From the NCBI RefSeq assembly GCF_018760785.1, contig NZ_JAHHZO010000005.1, positions 287,136-351,135 on the forward strand: 64,000 nucleotides of DNA. Direction: 5' to 3'. The stretch is from Rhizobium sp. CSW-27. Lineage in GTDB: Bacteria > Pseudomonadota > Alphaproteobacteria > Rhizobiales > Rhizobiaceae. Below are positions 28,370 through 37,715 of the stretch, one piece after another (positions within the stretch are counted from its first letter, which is position 1; the number at the start of each line of letters is the position of its first letter). The notes beneath the pieces were generated by a model. It did not search any database, was not told the origin of the DNA, and saw only the letters and a list, made by a program, of their open reading frames with translations. A program made the translations under genes and the position numbers.

Positions 28370-28921
28370 ATGGTGCGGATTCACATTCTGGGAGCGTCCG
28401 GCTCCGGAACGACGACGCTTGGGCGCCTGATCGGCGAGCGGCTGCGGATCCTGCATCTCGACACCGACACCTTCTTCTGGATGCCGACCGAGCCGCCCTT
28501 CACGACGCCGCGCCCGGTGCCGGAACGCCTTCAATTGATCGAGCAGGCAATGGCGGGGGCGCCGGGCTGGGTGCTCACCGGCTCGGCGCTCAAATGGGGC
28601 ACGCCGCTGGAGCCGCTCTACGATCTCATCGTGTTCCTTCAGCTCGATCCTGCGGTGCGCATGGAGCGCATTCGCCGCCGCGAGGCCGAGCGCTACGGCA
28701 ACCGCATCCTGCCGGGTGGCGACATGGCCGAGACGAGTCGCGCCTTTCTGGAATGGGCGGCGAGTTACGATACCGCCGGGCCGGAGCAGCGCAGCCTTGC
28801 CGCCCATGAGGCCTGGCTTGCCGGCCGCGAGACACCTGTCCTGCGGCTCGATTCGATGCGGCCTGCGGAGGAGTTGGCGGAGGTCGTGCTCCGCCATACC
28901 GTCATCGGCCAGGCATCGTAA
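28370..28921 (+). CDS. P-loop NTPase of the adenylate-kinase-like group with atypical Walker A
   Basis: A 183-residue protein that begins like a small nucleotide kinase (VRIHILGASGSGTTTLGRLIGERL, then LDTDTFFW). The Walker A loop reads GASGSGTTT, so the usual lysine is replaced by Thr14; this is seen in a recognised subgroup of adenylate-kinase-related proteins, so it need not mean inactivity. A lid-like RMERIRRREAERYG follows. Substrate unknown. Confidence 0.85.
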   Translation: MVRIHILGASGSGTTTLGRLIGERLRILHLDTDTFFWMPTEPPFTTPRPVPERLQLIEQAMAGAPGWVLTGSALKWGTPLEPLYDLIVFLQLDPAVRMERIRRREAERYGNRILPGGDMAETSRAFLEWAASYDTAGPEQRSLAAHEAWLAGRETPVLRLDSMRPAEELAEVVLRHTVIGQAS

Positions 28922-28930
28922 GACGGAAGG

Positions 28931-29566
28931 TCAGGCCGCCTTGGCAGGCGGCATGGGCTTCAGAACGCTCATCAGCGCGCCATAGGGCAGGAGCATTACC
29001 AGCCCGACCAGCAGCTTCACGACGAAATCGCCGATCGCCCAGGAGATCCAGCGCGGCGCTTCGGCGGCAAAGATGCCGAGGATCGGCGCCTGGCTGATGG
29101 CGAAATCGTCATTGGCGCCGAGGAAGGCAAAGGCCGGTGCAAAGGACAGCGAGAAGAACAGCACCGTATCCAGCATCGAGCCGAACAGCGAGCCGGCGAG
29201 CGGCGCCTGCCACCAGGTCTGGCGGCGCAGGCGGTTGAAGACGGAGATATCGAGCAACTGACCGACCAGATAGGCCGTGCCGGAGGCCATCGCGATGCGC
29301 GGCAGCGAGGTGTAATAGGAAATCGCAACCCCGACGACGAAACCGGCGAAGACCACGCGGCGGGCGATCTTCGGCCCGAACTGGCGGTTGGTGAGGTCGG
29401 TCACCAGGAAGGCGGCGGGATAGATGAAGGCGCCCCAGGTGAGCAGATTGCTCAGCTGGATGCCGAACAGGCTGCCGAGAACCGGGAACTGCACGAGGAA
29501 GTTGGAGGCGACGACGACAAGCGTCATCAGCAGCACGTAAATGATGGTCGCGCGGAGATACTGCAT
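28931..29566 (-). CDS. yhhQ: Queuosine precursor transporter (YhhQ/VUT family)
   Basis: A 211-residue inner membrane protein with about six helices, including LVVVASNFLVQFPVLG, WGAFIYPAAFLVTDLTNRQFG (the family signature with DLxNRxxG) and DTVLFFSLSFAPAFAFLG. The family imports 7-cyano- or 7-aminomethyl-7-deazaguanine for tRNA queuosine. The ATG follows a run of seven As and may be part of a preQ1-sensing pseudoknot. The gene lies after rpmB, beyond that gene's terminator. Confidence 0.92.
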   Translation of the reverse strand: MQYLRATIIYVLLMTLVVVASNFLVQFPVLGSLFGIQLSNLLTWGAFIYPAAFLVTDLTNRQFGPKIARRVVFAGFVVGVAISYYTSLPRIAMASGTAYLVGQLLDISVFNRLRRQTWWQAPLAGSLFGSMLDTVLFFSLSFAPAFAFLGANDDFAISQAPILGIFAAEAPRWISWAIGDFVVKLLVGLVMLLPYGALMSVLKPMPPAKAA

Positions 29567-29592
29567 TTTTTTACCCTGGGTGATGCCACCAG
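29561..29592 (-). promoter_or_regulatory. Possible preQ1-I-like riboswitch over the yhhQ start codon
   Basis: On the minus strand CTGG pairs with CCAG (P1); the loop contains GCAT, which can pair with ATGC formed by the start codon and next base (P2); between them lies a short CAC loop and an A-rich GGTAAAAAA tail. This order (P1, loop, P2, P1', A-rich tail, P2') is the class I preQ1 riboswitch plan, and the gene carries preQ1/preQ0 transport. The sequence is short, so chance pairing is possible. Confidence 0.5.
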
Positions 29593-29614
29593 CAAGAGGA
29601 AACGAACGGCAACA

Positions 29615-29646
29615 GAAAAGGCTTGAACGGCGAACCGTCAAGCCTT
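29615..29646 (-). terminator. Rho-independent terminator of rpmB
   Basis: On the minus strand AGGCTTGACGG, loop TTCG, CCGTTCAAGCCT (one bulged T) and then TTTCTGTT form a textbook terminator about 30 bases after the rpmB stop. Confidence 0.85.
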
Positions 29647-29674
29647 CCTGAAACCAGTGATGGACGCTTGAGCC

Positions 29675-29971
29675 TCAGGCAGCAGCGGCTTCGGCGGTCT
29701 TCTTGACGATCTGGCGGCGCAGCAGACGAGCGCGCATCGACAGTTCGGTCTCGTCTGCCTTCAGAAGGAAGGCATCCAGGCCACCGCGATGCTCGACGGA
29801 GCGCAGGGCATGGGCGGAAACGCGCAGACGGTAACGCTGGCCGAGAGCATCGGAAATCAGCGTGACATGGCACAGGTTCGGCAGGAACCGACGCTTCGTC
29901 TTGTTGTTGGCATGGCTGACATTGTTGCCCGACTGGACGCCCTTGCCGGTCAATTCGCACACACGGGACAT
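29675..29971 (-). CDS. rpmB: 50S ribosomal protein L28
   Basis: A 98-residue ribosomal protein: [24 protein letters not shown], then [40 protein letters not shown]. Length matches alphaproteobacterial L28. The ribosome site precedes the ATG within GGTGTACCC. It has its own strong promoter and terminator, so it is monocistronic apart from possible read-through into yhhQ. Confidence 0.98.
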   Translation of the reverse strand: MSRVCELTGKGVQSGNNVSHANNKTKRRFLPNLCHVTLISDALGQRYRLRVSAHALRSVEHRGGLDAFLLKADETELSMRARLLRRQIVKKTAEAAAA

Positions 29972-30062
29972 GGGTACACCTTTGTTCTTCTTAGCAATTG
30001 AACGGGGATTCGGGCAATGCCCGGCCTGCCGATCCAACTGGTCCTGATTGGAAAGTTGCGGT

Positions 30063-30091
30063 TCTATAGTCAGTGAGGCCGTCCCCGTCAA
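30063..30091 (-). promoter_or_regulatory. rpmB promoter
   Basis: On the minus strand TTGACG and TATAGA are separated by exactly 17 bases, about 90 bases before the rpmB start, consistent with a strong housekeeping promoter and an untranslated leader of roughly 85 bases. Confidence 0.75.
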
Positions 30092-30208
30092 GCCAAACAT
30101 GGCGCGGCGGGCCAGATTCCGACGCGGGCTGCGATTTCTCCCGCTATTTTCTTGCCACACTGCACAGGCTATAGTGAGCAAGCGTCACTTCAAAACCAAG
30201 GCAAGACC

Positions 30209-30982
30209 ATGCTCCGCCGGAGCCGTTCCCTCCTCCTGTTTGCCGCCTGTCTGGGACTGTCCGCAACACCGGCGACAACCGCCGGCATCCGCCACCTCAG
30301 CGAGTACAACATTTCGCTCGGCGTTCTGCCGATTGCGCGCGCCTCGTTCTCCAGCGAGTTCGACCGCAATGATTACAGGATCGACGGCTCGTTCAAGGCA
30401 TCCGGCCTTGTCAGCCTGTTCAGCGACATCTCGGCCGATACCAGCGTCAGCGGTGCCGTTCGCGGCGAGCGATTGCAGGCGCGCGCCTATTCGCTGGTCT
30501 ATCGCCAGGACAAGAAGACGCGACGCTACGAGATCCGCTATCGCAATGGTGACGTGGTTTCCACCTCCGTCGAGCCGGAGCCGAGGGCGCGGCCGTCCAA
30601 CTGGATTCCGGTCAGCAATGGCGACCTGCGCGCCGTGCTCGATCCGCTTTCCGGGCTGATCTTTCCGGAAGGGGCCCGGATCTGCCCCAGTCGGCTGCCG
30701 ATCTATGACGGGGAATCGCGGCTCGACCTCATTCTTTCGCCGAAGGGCAGCAAGGTCTTCTCCACCGAGGGCTACAAGGGCGATGCCATCGTCTGCGAGG
30801 TGCGTTATGTGCCGAAATCGGGTTACAAGCAGGGCCGCAGCGACATCGAATATCTGAAGGGTGTGCGCATGGAGGTCTGGTTTGCCAAGGCGGACAAGGT
30901 CAATGTATATGCTCCCGTCTATGCCCGCATTCCGACCAAGGTCGGGGACGTCTATGTGACGGCGGTGAAATACGGCGGATAA
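30209..30982 (+). CDS. Exported DUF3108-family protein
   Basis: A 257-residue protein with a signal peptide (RSLLLFAACLGLSATPATTAG) followed by a DUF3108-like beta-rich domain: YNISLGVLPIARASFSSEF, GSFKASGLVSLFSDISAD, RDDKKTRRYEIRY-like strands, and a KVNVYAPVYARIPTKVGDVYVTAVKY end. The family is periplasmic with no established role. The ATG used gives a clean signal peptide, unlike the longer frame. Divergent from rpmB. Confidence 0.87.
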   Translation: MLRRSRSLLLFAACLGLSATPATTAGIRHLSEYNISLGVLPIARASFSSEFDRNDYRIDGSFKASGLVSLFSDISADTSVSGAVRGERLQARAYSLVYRQDKKTRRYEIRYRNGDVVSTSVEPEPRARPSNWIPVSNGDLRAVLDPLSGLIFPEGARICPSRLPIYDGESRLDLILSPKGSKVFSTEGYKGDAIVCEVRYVPKSGYKQGRSDIEYLKGVRMEVWFAKADKVNVYAPVYARIPTKVGDVYVTAVKYGG

Positions 30983-31056
30983 TCGGGGTCGATCCTGTCG
31001 GCCCGGCAAAAGGCTTTCCGGGGCTTCCTGGGGCACAAGGGCTGCAGGGGGCAGAT

Positions 31057-31944
31057 GTGAAGATCAAGGGTACGCTGATCGGCTTTACGGCAATCCTGAT
31101 GTGGTCGCTGCTGGCCCTGATGACGGCAGCCTCCGGCACCATGCCGCCCTTCCAGCTTTCGGCCATCACCTTTGCCATCGGCAGTCTGCCGGGCGTTCTC
31201 CTGCTTGTCGTGCGCCCCGAACGTTTGAAACTGCTGCGCCAGCCGGCAAAGGTCTGGCTGACCGGCATTGGCGGACTGTTCGGCTATCACTTTCTCTATT
31301 TCACGGCGCTGCGCAATGCGCCAGCGGTGGAGGCGGGGCTGATCGCCTATCTCTGGCCGCTGCTGATCGTCGTCGGCTCGGCGCTGCTGCCGGGCGAGCG
31401 GTTGCGCTGGCATCATCTGGCCGGCGCGCTGGCGGGGCTGGCAGGCACCGTCGCGATCGTTTCCCGCGCCGGCATTTCCTTCGACGGCGCCTATCTCGTC
31501 GGCTATGGCGCGGCCTTCCTCTGCGCCTTCACCTGGTCCGGCTATTCGCTGCTGACCCGGCGTTTCGAGGCCGTGTCCACCGATGTGGTGACGGGTTTCT
31601 GCCTCGCGACCTCCATCCTGTCGATGCTCTGCCATCTGGCGCTCGAGCAGACGGTCTGGCCCGCTGGCGCAAGCGAGTGGATCGCCATTGTCGGGCTTGG
31701 CCTGATGCCGGTGGGGGCGGCCTTCTATGCCTGGGATTACGGGGTGAAGGCCGGCGACATCCAGATCCTTGGTGCCGCAAGCTATGCGGCACCGCTGCTC
31801 TCCACGCTGATCCTGGTCCTGTTCGACTTTGCCGAGCCCAGTCTGCGGATCGCGCTTGCCTGCCTGCTGATCACCGGCGGTGCGGCGCTGGCTGCAAAGG
31901 ACATGATCCGTCGCCGGCCGGCGGCCGAGGCACCGGCAGAATAG
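31057..31944 (+). CDS. DMT-family (EamA) transporter, YddG-like
   Basis: A 295-residue ten-helix exporter. The N-terminal half starts GTLIGFTAILMWSLLALMTAASG and has FLYFTALRNAPAVEAGLIAYLWPLLIV; the second repeat includes SGYSLLTRRF and GAASYAAPLLSTLILVL. The closest family I recognise is the aromatic amino acid/paraquat exporter YddG, though substrate cannot be proved. A GTG start is used. Ends six bases before the convergent cupin gene. Confidence 0.9.
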   Translation: MKIKGTLIGFTAILMWSLLALMTAASGTMPPFQLSAITFAIGSLPGVLLLVVRPERLKLLRQPAKVWLTGIGGLFGYHFLYFTALRNAPAVEAGLIAYLWPLLIVVGSALLPGERLRWHHLAGALAGLAGTVAIVSRAGISFDGAYLVGYGAAFLCAFTWSGYSLLTRRFEAVSTDVVTGFCLATSILSMLCHLALEQTVWPAGASEWIAIVGLGLMPVGAAFYAWDYGVKAGDIQILGAASYAAPLLSTLILVLFDFAEPSLRIALACLLITGGAALAAKDMIRRRPAAEAPAE

Positions 31945-31950
31945 GGCGTG

Positions 31951-32373
31951 TCAGGCGCCGGGTTCCCAGCCGGGCGGCGCCATTTCGAATTTTGCGAACT
32001 CGAAACCGGGCGCTACCGTGCAGCCGACCAGCGTGAAGGCGCCCAGCGGCTCGGCCGACTGCCATTCGTCGGCGACCACCACGATCTGCGGCCGCTCGCC
32101 CCTGGACAGGTCAAGCCCGAGGATTTCCGCACGCGCGGCTTCTCCATCCTTCGCCAGCCGAAGCTTCAGCGGTTCGCCCGCATAGAAGTGCCAGACTTCG
32201 GCCGCGTCCTTCACGCGGTGCCAGTGCGAGCGCTCGCCGGCCTTCAGCAGGTAATAGATCGCCGTCGAATGGCCGCGGGCACCGCCGTCCACGTCGCGAA
32301 AGGTTTCCGTGTACCAGCCGCCCTCCGGGTGCGGCTGCATGGCGAGCGCCGTGATGATCTCGTCGGCCGTCAC
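31951..32373 (-). CDS. Cupin protein of the DUF985 family
   Basis: A 140-residue single-domain cupin: [16 protein letters not shown] at the start, then the metal-binding style [23 protein letters not shown] and [21 protein letters not shown]. Function of DUF985 is not established, possibly sugar epimerase-like. The GTG start overlaps the stop of gloB (GTGA), so it is translationally coupled to the glyoxalase gene. Confidence 0.9.
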   Translation of the reverse strand: MTADEIITALAMQPHPEGGWYTETFRDVDGGARGHSTAIYYLLKAGERSHWHRVKDAAEVWHFYAGEPLKLRLAKDGEAARAEILGLDLSRGERPQIVVVADEWQSAEPLGAFTLVGCTVAPGFEFAKFEMAPPGWEPGA

Positions 32374-33143
32374 TTGAAATTGTCCTTGCGCTTGCGGATT
32401 TCGGCAAACACCTCCTCATTGGTCGCACCCTCCATCAGGAGAGTGCGGCGGATGGCCGGATCTGCGACGCGCAGGAAGGGGTTGGTTTCCTTCTCCAGTC
32501 CCATCATGGTCGGAATGGTGAAGCGGCCTTCGGCACGCACCTCATCGATCTGGCGCACGCGCCGCTGCAGTACCTCGTTGTCCGGATCGATGCTGATGGC
32601 AAAGCGGGCGTTGGACTGGGTGTATTCGTGCCCGAAGTAGATTGCGGTCTCGTCCGGCAGCACGCAGAGCTTCTGCATGGAATGCCACATGTCGGCAGCG
32701 GTGCGCTCGAACAGGCGGCCGCAGCCCAGCGCAAACAGCGTGTCGGCGGCAAACAGCAGCTTGTCCTCGGGGAAGCTGTAACAGACATGGCCGGCGGTAT
32801 GGCCGGGTGTTTCGAAGACGCGGACCGGATGCTCGCCGAACAGGAATTCGTCGCCATCGGCCACCGTGCGGTCAAGCCCCGGGATTGCCACCGCCTCGTT
32901 GACCGGGCCGATGATTTCGCAGCCGTAACGCTCCTTCAGCGCCAGATTCGCCTCGACATGGTCGGTGTGGTGATGCGTGGTGAAGATATGCGTGATCGTC
33001 CAGCCCCGGGCCTCGGCCGCCGCCACGATCGGAGCTTCCTCCGGGGCATCGATCGAGGCCGTCAGCCCGCTTTCCGGATCGTGCAGAAGCACGCCATAAT
33101 TGTCGCTGCGACACATAAAGACTTCAATCGCCAGAGTTTTCAT
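32370..33143 (-). CDS. gloB: Hydroxyacylglutathione hydrolase (glyoxalase II)
   Basis: Hydrolyses S-lactoylglutathione, completing methylglyoxal detoxification. The 257-residue protein has the metallo-beta-lactamase motif [47 protein letters not shown], and the C-terminal HAGH domain with ETNPFLR. The ATG follows an intergenic region shared with a divergent methyltransferase gene. Confidence 0.96.
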   Translation of the reverse strand: MKTLAIEVFMCRSDNYGVLLHDPESGLTASIDAPEEAPIVAAAEARGWTITHIFTTHHHTDHVEANLALKERYGCEIIGPVNEAVAIPGLDRTVADGDEFLFGEHPVRVFETPGHTAGHVCYSFPEDKLLFAADTLFALGCGRLFERTAADMWHSMQKLCVLPDETAIYFGHEYTQSNARFAISIDPDNEVLQRRVRQIDEVRAEGRFTIPTMMGLEKETNPFLRVADPAIRRTLLMEGATNEEVFAEIRKRKDNFK

Positions 33144-33230
33144 CAGTGCTGCCCATTGCGTGTAAACGGTCTTGCCCCAATGTAGAGGCCACCGACTTGA
33201 AGTCCAACCACCCTCTGATAGCTTTTCGCC

Positions 33231-33974
33231 ATGCACGCCGATATCGTCGACCTCCGCGAGTTCTACCAGTCGCCGCTCGGCCGCTTTGCCGAGCATTCGA
33301 TCACCATGGCGCTCGCCTCGCTCTGGGCGCGCCTGCCGGAGGAAAGGCTGGTGGGGCTTGGCTATGCCGTGCCCTATCTCGATCGCTTCCGTGCCGATAC
33401 CGAGCGCACCTTCGCCTTCATGCCGGCGGGGCAGGGGGCGGTGAACTGGCCGGTCGGCGAACTTTCTTCCACCGCGCTTGTCTTCGATGAGGAGCTGCCG
33501 CTGCCGGATGCCAGCATCGACCGCGTGCTGATGGTGCATTCGCTGGAATTCGCCGAGAACCCGCGCGAGACGCTGAAGGAGCTGTGGCGCATCCTCGCGC
33601 CCGGCGGGCGGCTGGTCATCGTCGTGCCGAACCGGCGCGGGGTATGGGCGCGCATGGAACACACCCCCTTCGGCTCCGGCCGTCCCTATTCGCGCCGCCA
33701 GCTGACCAATCTGATGCGCGAGACCAATTTCACCCCTTCCGCCAGCGCCGAAGCGCTGTTCTTTCCGCCGTCGAAGCTCCGCACCGTACTGAAGCTCAGG
33801 CACGGCTTCGAGCGGATCGGGCGCCGGCTCTGGCCGGCCTTTTCCGGCGTGCTGGTGCTGGAGGCGCAGAAGCGGCTCTACCAGGGCCTGCCGGTTGCGG
33901 CGCGCGCCTCGCGGCGCGTCTTCGTGCCGGTGCTCGGCGCGCAGGGTGTTCCGACCACCAGAAGCCGCAGTTGA
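33231..33974 (+). CDS. Class I SAM-dependent methyltransferase
   Basis: A 247-residue protein of the Methyltransf_11 type. The core [47 protein letters not shown] is typical. The N-terminal glycine-rich SAM loop is weak ([14 protein letters not shown] in place of GxGxG), a feature of this rhizobial family beside gloB. Substrate unknown. Divergent from gloB and upstream of hisC. Confidence 0.87.
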   Translation: MHADIVDLREFYQSPLGRFAEHSITMALASLWARLPEERLVGLGYAVPYLDRFRADTERTFAFMPAGQGAVNWPVGELSSTALVFDEELPLPDASIDRVLMVHSLEFAENPRETLKELWRILAPGGRLVIVVPNRRGVWARMEHTPFGSGRPYSRRQLTNLMRETNFTPSASAEALFFPPSKLRTVLKLRHGFERIGRRLWPAFSGVLVLEAQKRLYQGLPVAARASRRVFVPVLGAQGVPTTRSRS

Positions 33975-34047
33975 GGCCTTGTGGCCTCGACAAAAGCGGC
34001 CGACAGGATTAAGGGCGAAGGATCATCTTTTTCGAAGGTCTTGCCCG

Positions 34048-35154
34048 ATGGATAGCGCCCAGCTGAAGCCCGTTCCCCGCCCCGGAATCCTGGATGTCGC
34101 CGCTTATGTGCCGGGCAAGGAACATGCGCCGGGTGTTGCGCGCGTCTTCAAGCTGTCCTCCAACGAGACGCCGCTCGGCGCAAGCCCGAAGGCGCTCGAC
34201 GCCTTCCGCCAGGCGGCCGGCCACCTCGAGATCTATCCCGATGGCCAGGCAATCGAACTGCGCACCGCGATTGCCGAAACCCACCGGCTGAACATCGCCA
34301 ATATCCTCTGCGGCAACGGGTCCGACGAACTGCTCGGCCTGCTGTGCCATGTCTATCTCGGCGCCGGTGACGAGGCGATCATCACCGAGCACGGCTTCCT
34401 CGTCTACAAGATCCAGATCATGGGCGCCGGCGCGACGCCGGTGACGGTGAAGGAACAGGACTGCCGCGTCGATGTCGATGCCATTCTGGCCGCCGTGACG
34501 CCGAAGACGAAGATGGTGTTCATCGCCAATCCCGGCAACCCGACAGGCACCTATGTGCCGGCCGCCGAAGTGCGCCGCCTGCATGCCGGCCTGCCGAAGA
34601 ACGTCATCCTCGTTCTCGATGCGGCCTATGCCGAATATGTGCGCGAGAACGACTACGAGGCCGGCATCGAACTGGTGTCCTCCGCCCAGAACGTCGTGAT
34701 GACGCGTACCTTCTCCAAGGTCTACGGGCTTGCGGCGCTGCGTGTCGGCTGGATGTATGGCCCCTCCGACATTCTGGATGCGCTGAACCGCGTGCGCGGC
34801 CCCTTCAATCTCAATGCGCCGGCCATTTCCGCCGGTGCTGCGGCCATCCGCGACCAGGATTTCATCGGCAAGGCCGTGGAGCACAACCAGCTGTGGCTCA
34901 CCAAGCTGACGCAGGCCTTCGAAACCTTCGGTCTCAAGGTCACTCCGTCGGTCACCAACTTCCTGCTGATCCATTTTCCCGATGTGGATGGCAAGCGGGC
35001 GCCGGACGCCGATGAGTTTCTGACGAGCCGCGGCTTCATCCTGCGCGCCGTCAAGGGCTACGGCTTTCCGAATGCGCTGCGCATGACGGTGGGCTCTGAA
35101 GAGGCCAATCGCGGCGTGATCGAGGCTCTCGGCGAGTTCATGAGCAAGGCATGA
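34048..35154 (+). CDS. hisC: Histidinol-phosphate aminotransferase
   Basis: PLP enzyme of fold type I; converts imidazole acetol phosphate to histidinol phosphate and may also act on aromatic keto acids. The 368-residue protein has [44 protein letters not shown] and the PLP lysine in [17 protein letters not shown]. The stop overlaps the tyrC ATG. The pairing with tyrC suggests an aromatic role as well. Confidence 0.95.
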   Translation: MDSAQLKPVPRPGILDVAAYVPGKEHAPGVARVFKLSSNETPLGASPKALDAFRQAAGHLEIYPDGQAIELRTAIAETHRLNIANILCGNGSDELLGLLCHVYLGAGDEAIITEHGFLVYKIQIMGAGATPVTVKEQDCRVDVDAILAAVTPKTKMVFIANPGNPTGTYVPAAEVRRLHAGLPKNVILVLDAAYAEYVRENDYEAGIELVSSAQNVVMTRTFSKVYGLAALRVGWMYGPSDILDALNRVRGPFNLNAPAISAGAAAIRDQDFIGKAVEHNQLWLTKLTQAFETFGLKVTPSVTNFLLIHFPDVDGKRAPDADEFLTSRGFILRAVKGYGFPNALRMTVGSEEANRGVIEALGEFMSKA

Positions 35155-36080
35155 GTGGCATTCTGTTCGAGCGGATCACGCTGATCGGCATCGGCCTGAT
35201 CGGATCCTCCATCGCGCGTGACATCCGGGACAAGGGCCTGGCCGGCGAGCTAGTGATTTCCACCCGCAGCGAGGCAACGCTGAAGCGCGCCGAAGAGCTG
35301 GGGCTTGGCGACCGCTATCTAACCTCGGCAGCCGAGGCGGTGAAGGGGGCGGATCTGGTCATCGTCTCGGTGCCGGTCGGTTCCTCCGGCATGGTGGCCG
35401 AACAGATCGCGCCCAGCCTGAAGCCCGGCGCCATCCTCACCGATGTCGGTTCCACCAAGGCCTCCGTGATCGCGCAGATGCAGCCGCATGTGCCGGAAGG
35501 CGTCCACTTCATTCCCGGCCATCCGCTGGCGGGCACGGAAAAATCCGGCCCGGATGCCGGCTTTCCCGGCCTCTTCAAGGGCCGCTGGTGCATCTTCACG
35601 CCGCTGCCGGACACGGACCCGGAGGCGCTTGGAAGGCTACGCGATTTCTGGGCGGCACTCGGTTCGCGCATCGACGAGATGGATCCGCTGCACCATGACA
35701 AGGTGCTGGCGATCGTCTCGCACCTGCCGCATATCATCGCCTACAACATCGTCGGCACGGCGGACGATCTGGAAACGGTGACGGAATCGGAAGTCATCAA
35801 GTATTCCGCCTCAGGCTTCCGCGATTTCACGCGTCTGGCGGCCTCCGATCCCACCATGTGGCGCGATGTGTGCCTGCATAACAAGGACGCCATCCTGGAA
35901 ATGCTGGCGCGCTTTTCGGAAGACCTCGCCTCCCTGCAGCGGGCGATCCGCTGGGGCGAGGGCGACAAGCTGTTCGACCTGTTCTCGCGCACCCGCACCA
36001 TCCGCCGCTCGATCGTCGAGGCGGGCCAGGACGTGGACGCGCCGGATTTCGGCCGCCACGCGCTCGATCCGAAGACCTGA
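35151..36080 (+). CDS. tyrC: Prephenate/arogenate dehydrogenase
   Basis: Oxidative decarboxylation in tyrosine synthesis. The 309-residue protein has the NAD-binding [47 protein letters not shown] and [12 protein letters not shown] of the TyrA family; no chorismate mutase or ACT domain is fused. The ATG overlaps the hisC stop by four bases. The cyclohexadienyl type used by alphaproteobacteria accepts prephenate or arogenate; specificity is not visible. Confidence 0.94.
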   Translation: MSGILFERITLIGIGLIGSSIARDIRDKGLAGELVISTRSEATLKRAEELGLGDRYLTSAAEAVKGADLVIVSVPVGSSGMVAEQIAPSLKPGAILTDVGSTKASVIAQMQPHVPEGVHFIPGHPLAGTEKSGPDAGFPGLFKGRWCIFTPLPDTDPEALGRLRDFWAALGSRIDEMDPLHHDKVLAIVSHLPHIIAYNIVGTADDLETVTESEVIKYSASGFRDFTRLAASDPTMWRDVCLHNKDAILEMLARFSEDLASLQRAIRWGEGDKLFDLFSRTRTIRRSIVEAGQDVDAPDFGRHALDPKT

Positions 36081-36093
36081 CGATATCCGGGAT

Positions 36094-36111
36094 GGGGCCG
36101 TAGAAGGCCCC
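36094..36111. terminator. Hairpin between convergent tyrC and DUF2125 genes
   Basis: GGGGCC and GGCCCC pair around a six-base loop in the 35-base gap between two convergent stop codons. No T-run follows, but the place fits a shared bidirectional stem. Confidence 0.45.
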
Positions 36112-36115
36112 GCCC

Positions 36116-37123
36116 TCAGAGTGGCGGGATCTCGCCAACCGCGATGAAGCCGCCGACCAGGATCTTGCCGCGATTGAGCGTCAGGTCGAGGCTTGCGCTG
36201 TCACCGCCTCCCGTCAGGGCCGACAGCATCTTCGAGGCGGTGTCGATGGTCTTTGCCAGCTGCGGGAAGTTGCCGGACAGGCGTTCGCGCCATGCGCCGA
36301 TCTTTTCCACCTGCAGCTTCAGCTTGCCGGATAGCCGGCCTTCGGTGTCGATGGAAATCGGGCCGCTGACGCTGAGAATCTGTCCGTCGCCAAGATCGAT
36401 GCCCAACTGGCGGATTTCGCCCTTCGTGCCATAAAGGCCGGTGCCGGTATCGTCCTGCCCTTCCAGCAGCCCGGCCTTGCCGGCCAGCGTCACATCCGCA
36501 ACGGCGGTGAAGCGGGGAATCTGCAGGGGCAGGCCGCGGGCCGTCAGGTCCGAGTTGCGCAGGGTGAGGGCGGCATCGAGATCGGCGCCGTTCTGCCGGG
36601 CATGGATCTCGGCCTGCTCGACCTTCAGATCGACGGCCTGACCGGTCTGTGACGAAGTGATGGCCGCGGTGAGGCCGCGAATCACGGTCGAGCTGCGCTC
36701 GAGGCCACCGGCAACGGTGTTCAGGCTTGCCTGCAGGTCGTTCCATTGCGAGGTAACGGAAAGGCCGTTGCCGGTGCGCAGTTCGGACGGGCCATCCAGT
36801 TCCCAGAGGATGTGGCTCGGCGCATAGACCTGCGCGGCCGAGCGCAGCGCGCCGAAACTTGCGGAAATGCCCTTGGCGCTGTCATCGATGGTGACCTTCG
36901 AGCAGAACAGGCCGATGCGGAACGGATAGCCGCGATAGGTCGCGTCGGCGCATTCGGCAGTCACGCCGCGATCCTGCTGCTTGCCGAGTGCTGCCAGCGT
37001 ATTGGCCTTCAGCGTTGCGGCCGCATAGAACCAGCCTGCGGTATAGAGCGCGATGGCCACGACGATCAGCGCTGCCAGTGCCCAAATTTTTGCGGAAACG
37101 CCGCTTCGGCTTGACGCTGCCAT
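36116..37123 (-). CDS. DUF2125-domain exported or membrane-anchored protein
   Basis: A 335-residue protein with an N-terminal hydrophobic helix (IWALAALIVVAIALYTAGWFYAAATL), then the DUF2125 pattern: GYPFRIGLFCSKVTIDD, ALRSAAQVYAPSHILWELDGPSEL, many beta strands and a final LTLNRGKILVGGFIAVGEIPPL. The family resembles periplasmic AsmA-like beta-rich proteins; function is unknown. The start has GGAG eight bases upstream. Confidence 0.87.
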   Translation of the reverse strand: MAASSRSGVSAKIWALAALIVVAIALYTAGWFYAAATLKANTLAALGKQQDRGVTAECADATYRGYPFRIGLFCSKVTIDDSAKGISASFGALRSAAQVYAPSHILWELDGPSELRTGNGLSVTSQWNDLQASLNTVAGGLERSSTVIRGLTAAITSSQTGQAVDLKVEQAEIHARQNGADLDAALTLRNSDLTARGLPLQIPRFTAVADVTLAGKAGLLEGQDDTGTGLYGTKGEIRQLGIDLGDGQILSVSGPISIDTEGRLSGKLKLQVEKIGAWRERLSGNFPQLAKTIDTASKMLSALTGGGDSASLDLTLNRGKILVGGFIAVGEIPPL

Positions 37124-37172
37124 GATGTTCTCCAATGGTGCTCGTTCGAGTGCGTGCGGTTTGGCGTGGGAT

Positions 37173-37715
37173 ATGGACGAATTTTGGGTGTTTGGCTACG
37201 GTTCCCTGATGTGGAATCCGGGCTTCGATTACGAAATGCGGCTGGGCGCGCGTGCGCATGGCTATCGACGTTCCCTGTGTGTCCGCTCTTTTGTCCATCG
37301 TGGCACGCCGGAGCGCCCGGGCCTGGTGCTGGGTCTTGACAGGGGCGGCTCCTGCCGCGGCGTGGCCTTCCGCGTGGCCGAGGCGAAGCGCGAGGCGGTG
37401 CTGGATTATCTGCGCCAGCGCGAACTCGTCACCCATGTCTATCTGGAGCGGCACCTGCCTCTGCTGCTGGAAGATGGCCGCCAGGTGAAGGCGGTGGGCT
37501 ATGTCGTGGATCGCGGCCATCCGCAATATGCAGGGGCGCTCGAGGTGGAGGAGGCTGCGCGTATCGTGCATGTCTCCAGGGGGCAGTCCGGCCCCAACCA
37601 TGCCTATGTTGCCAACACGGTGGCGCATCTGAAGGACATGGGCATTCGTGATCACTGGCTGGAAGGGGTGGCCGCCTGTGTCGCGGCGCTTCAGGCCCGG
37701 ACGGCGCTCGCCTGA
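37173..37715 (+). CDS. ChaC-like gamma-glutamylcyclotransferase
   Basis: A 180-residue protein beginning MDEFWVFGYGSLMWNPGFDY, the substrate-binding YGSL loop of the ChaC/GGCT fold, with RGTPERPGLVLGLDRGG and the conserved QSGPNHAYVANTVAHLKDMGI end. ChaC proteins degrade glutathione to 5-oxoproline and Cys-Gly. Its last 25 bases overlap the 3' end of the convergent plsC gene. Confidence 0.93.
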   Translation: MDEFWVFGYGSLMWNPGFDYEMRLGARAHGYRRSLCVRSFVHRGTPERPGLVLGLDRGGSCRGVAFRVAEAKREAVLDYLRQRELVTHVYLERHLPLLLEDGRQVKAVGYVVDRGHPQYAGALEVEEAARIVHVSRGQSGPNHAYVANTVAHLKDMGIRDHWLEGVAACVAALQARTALA

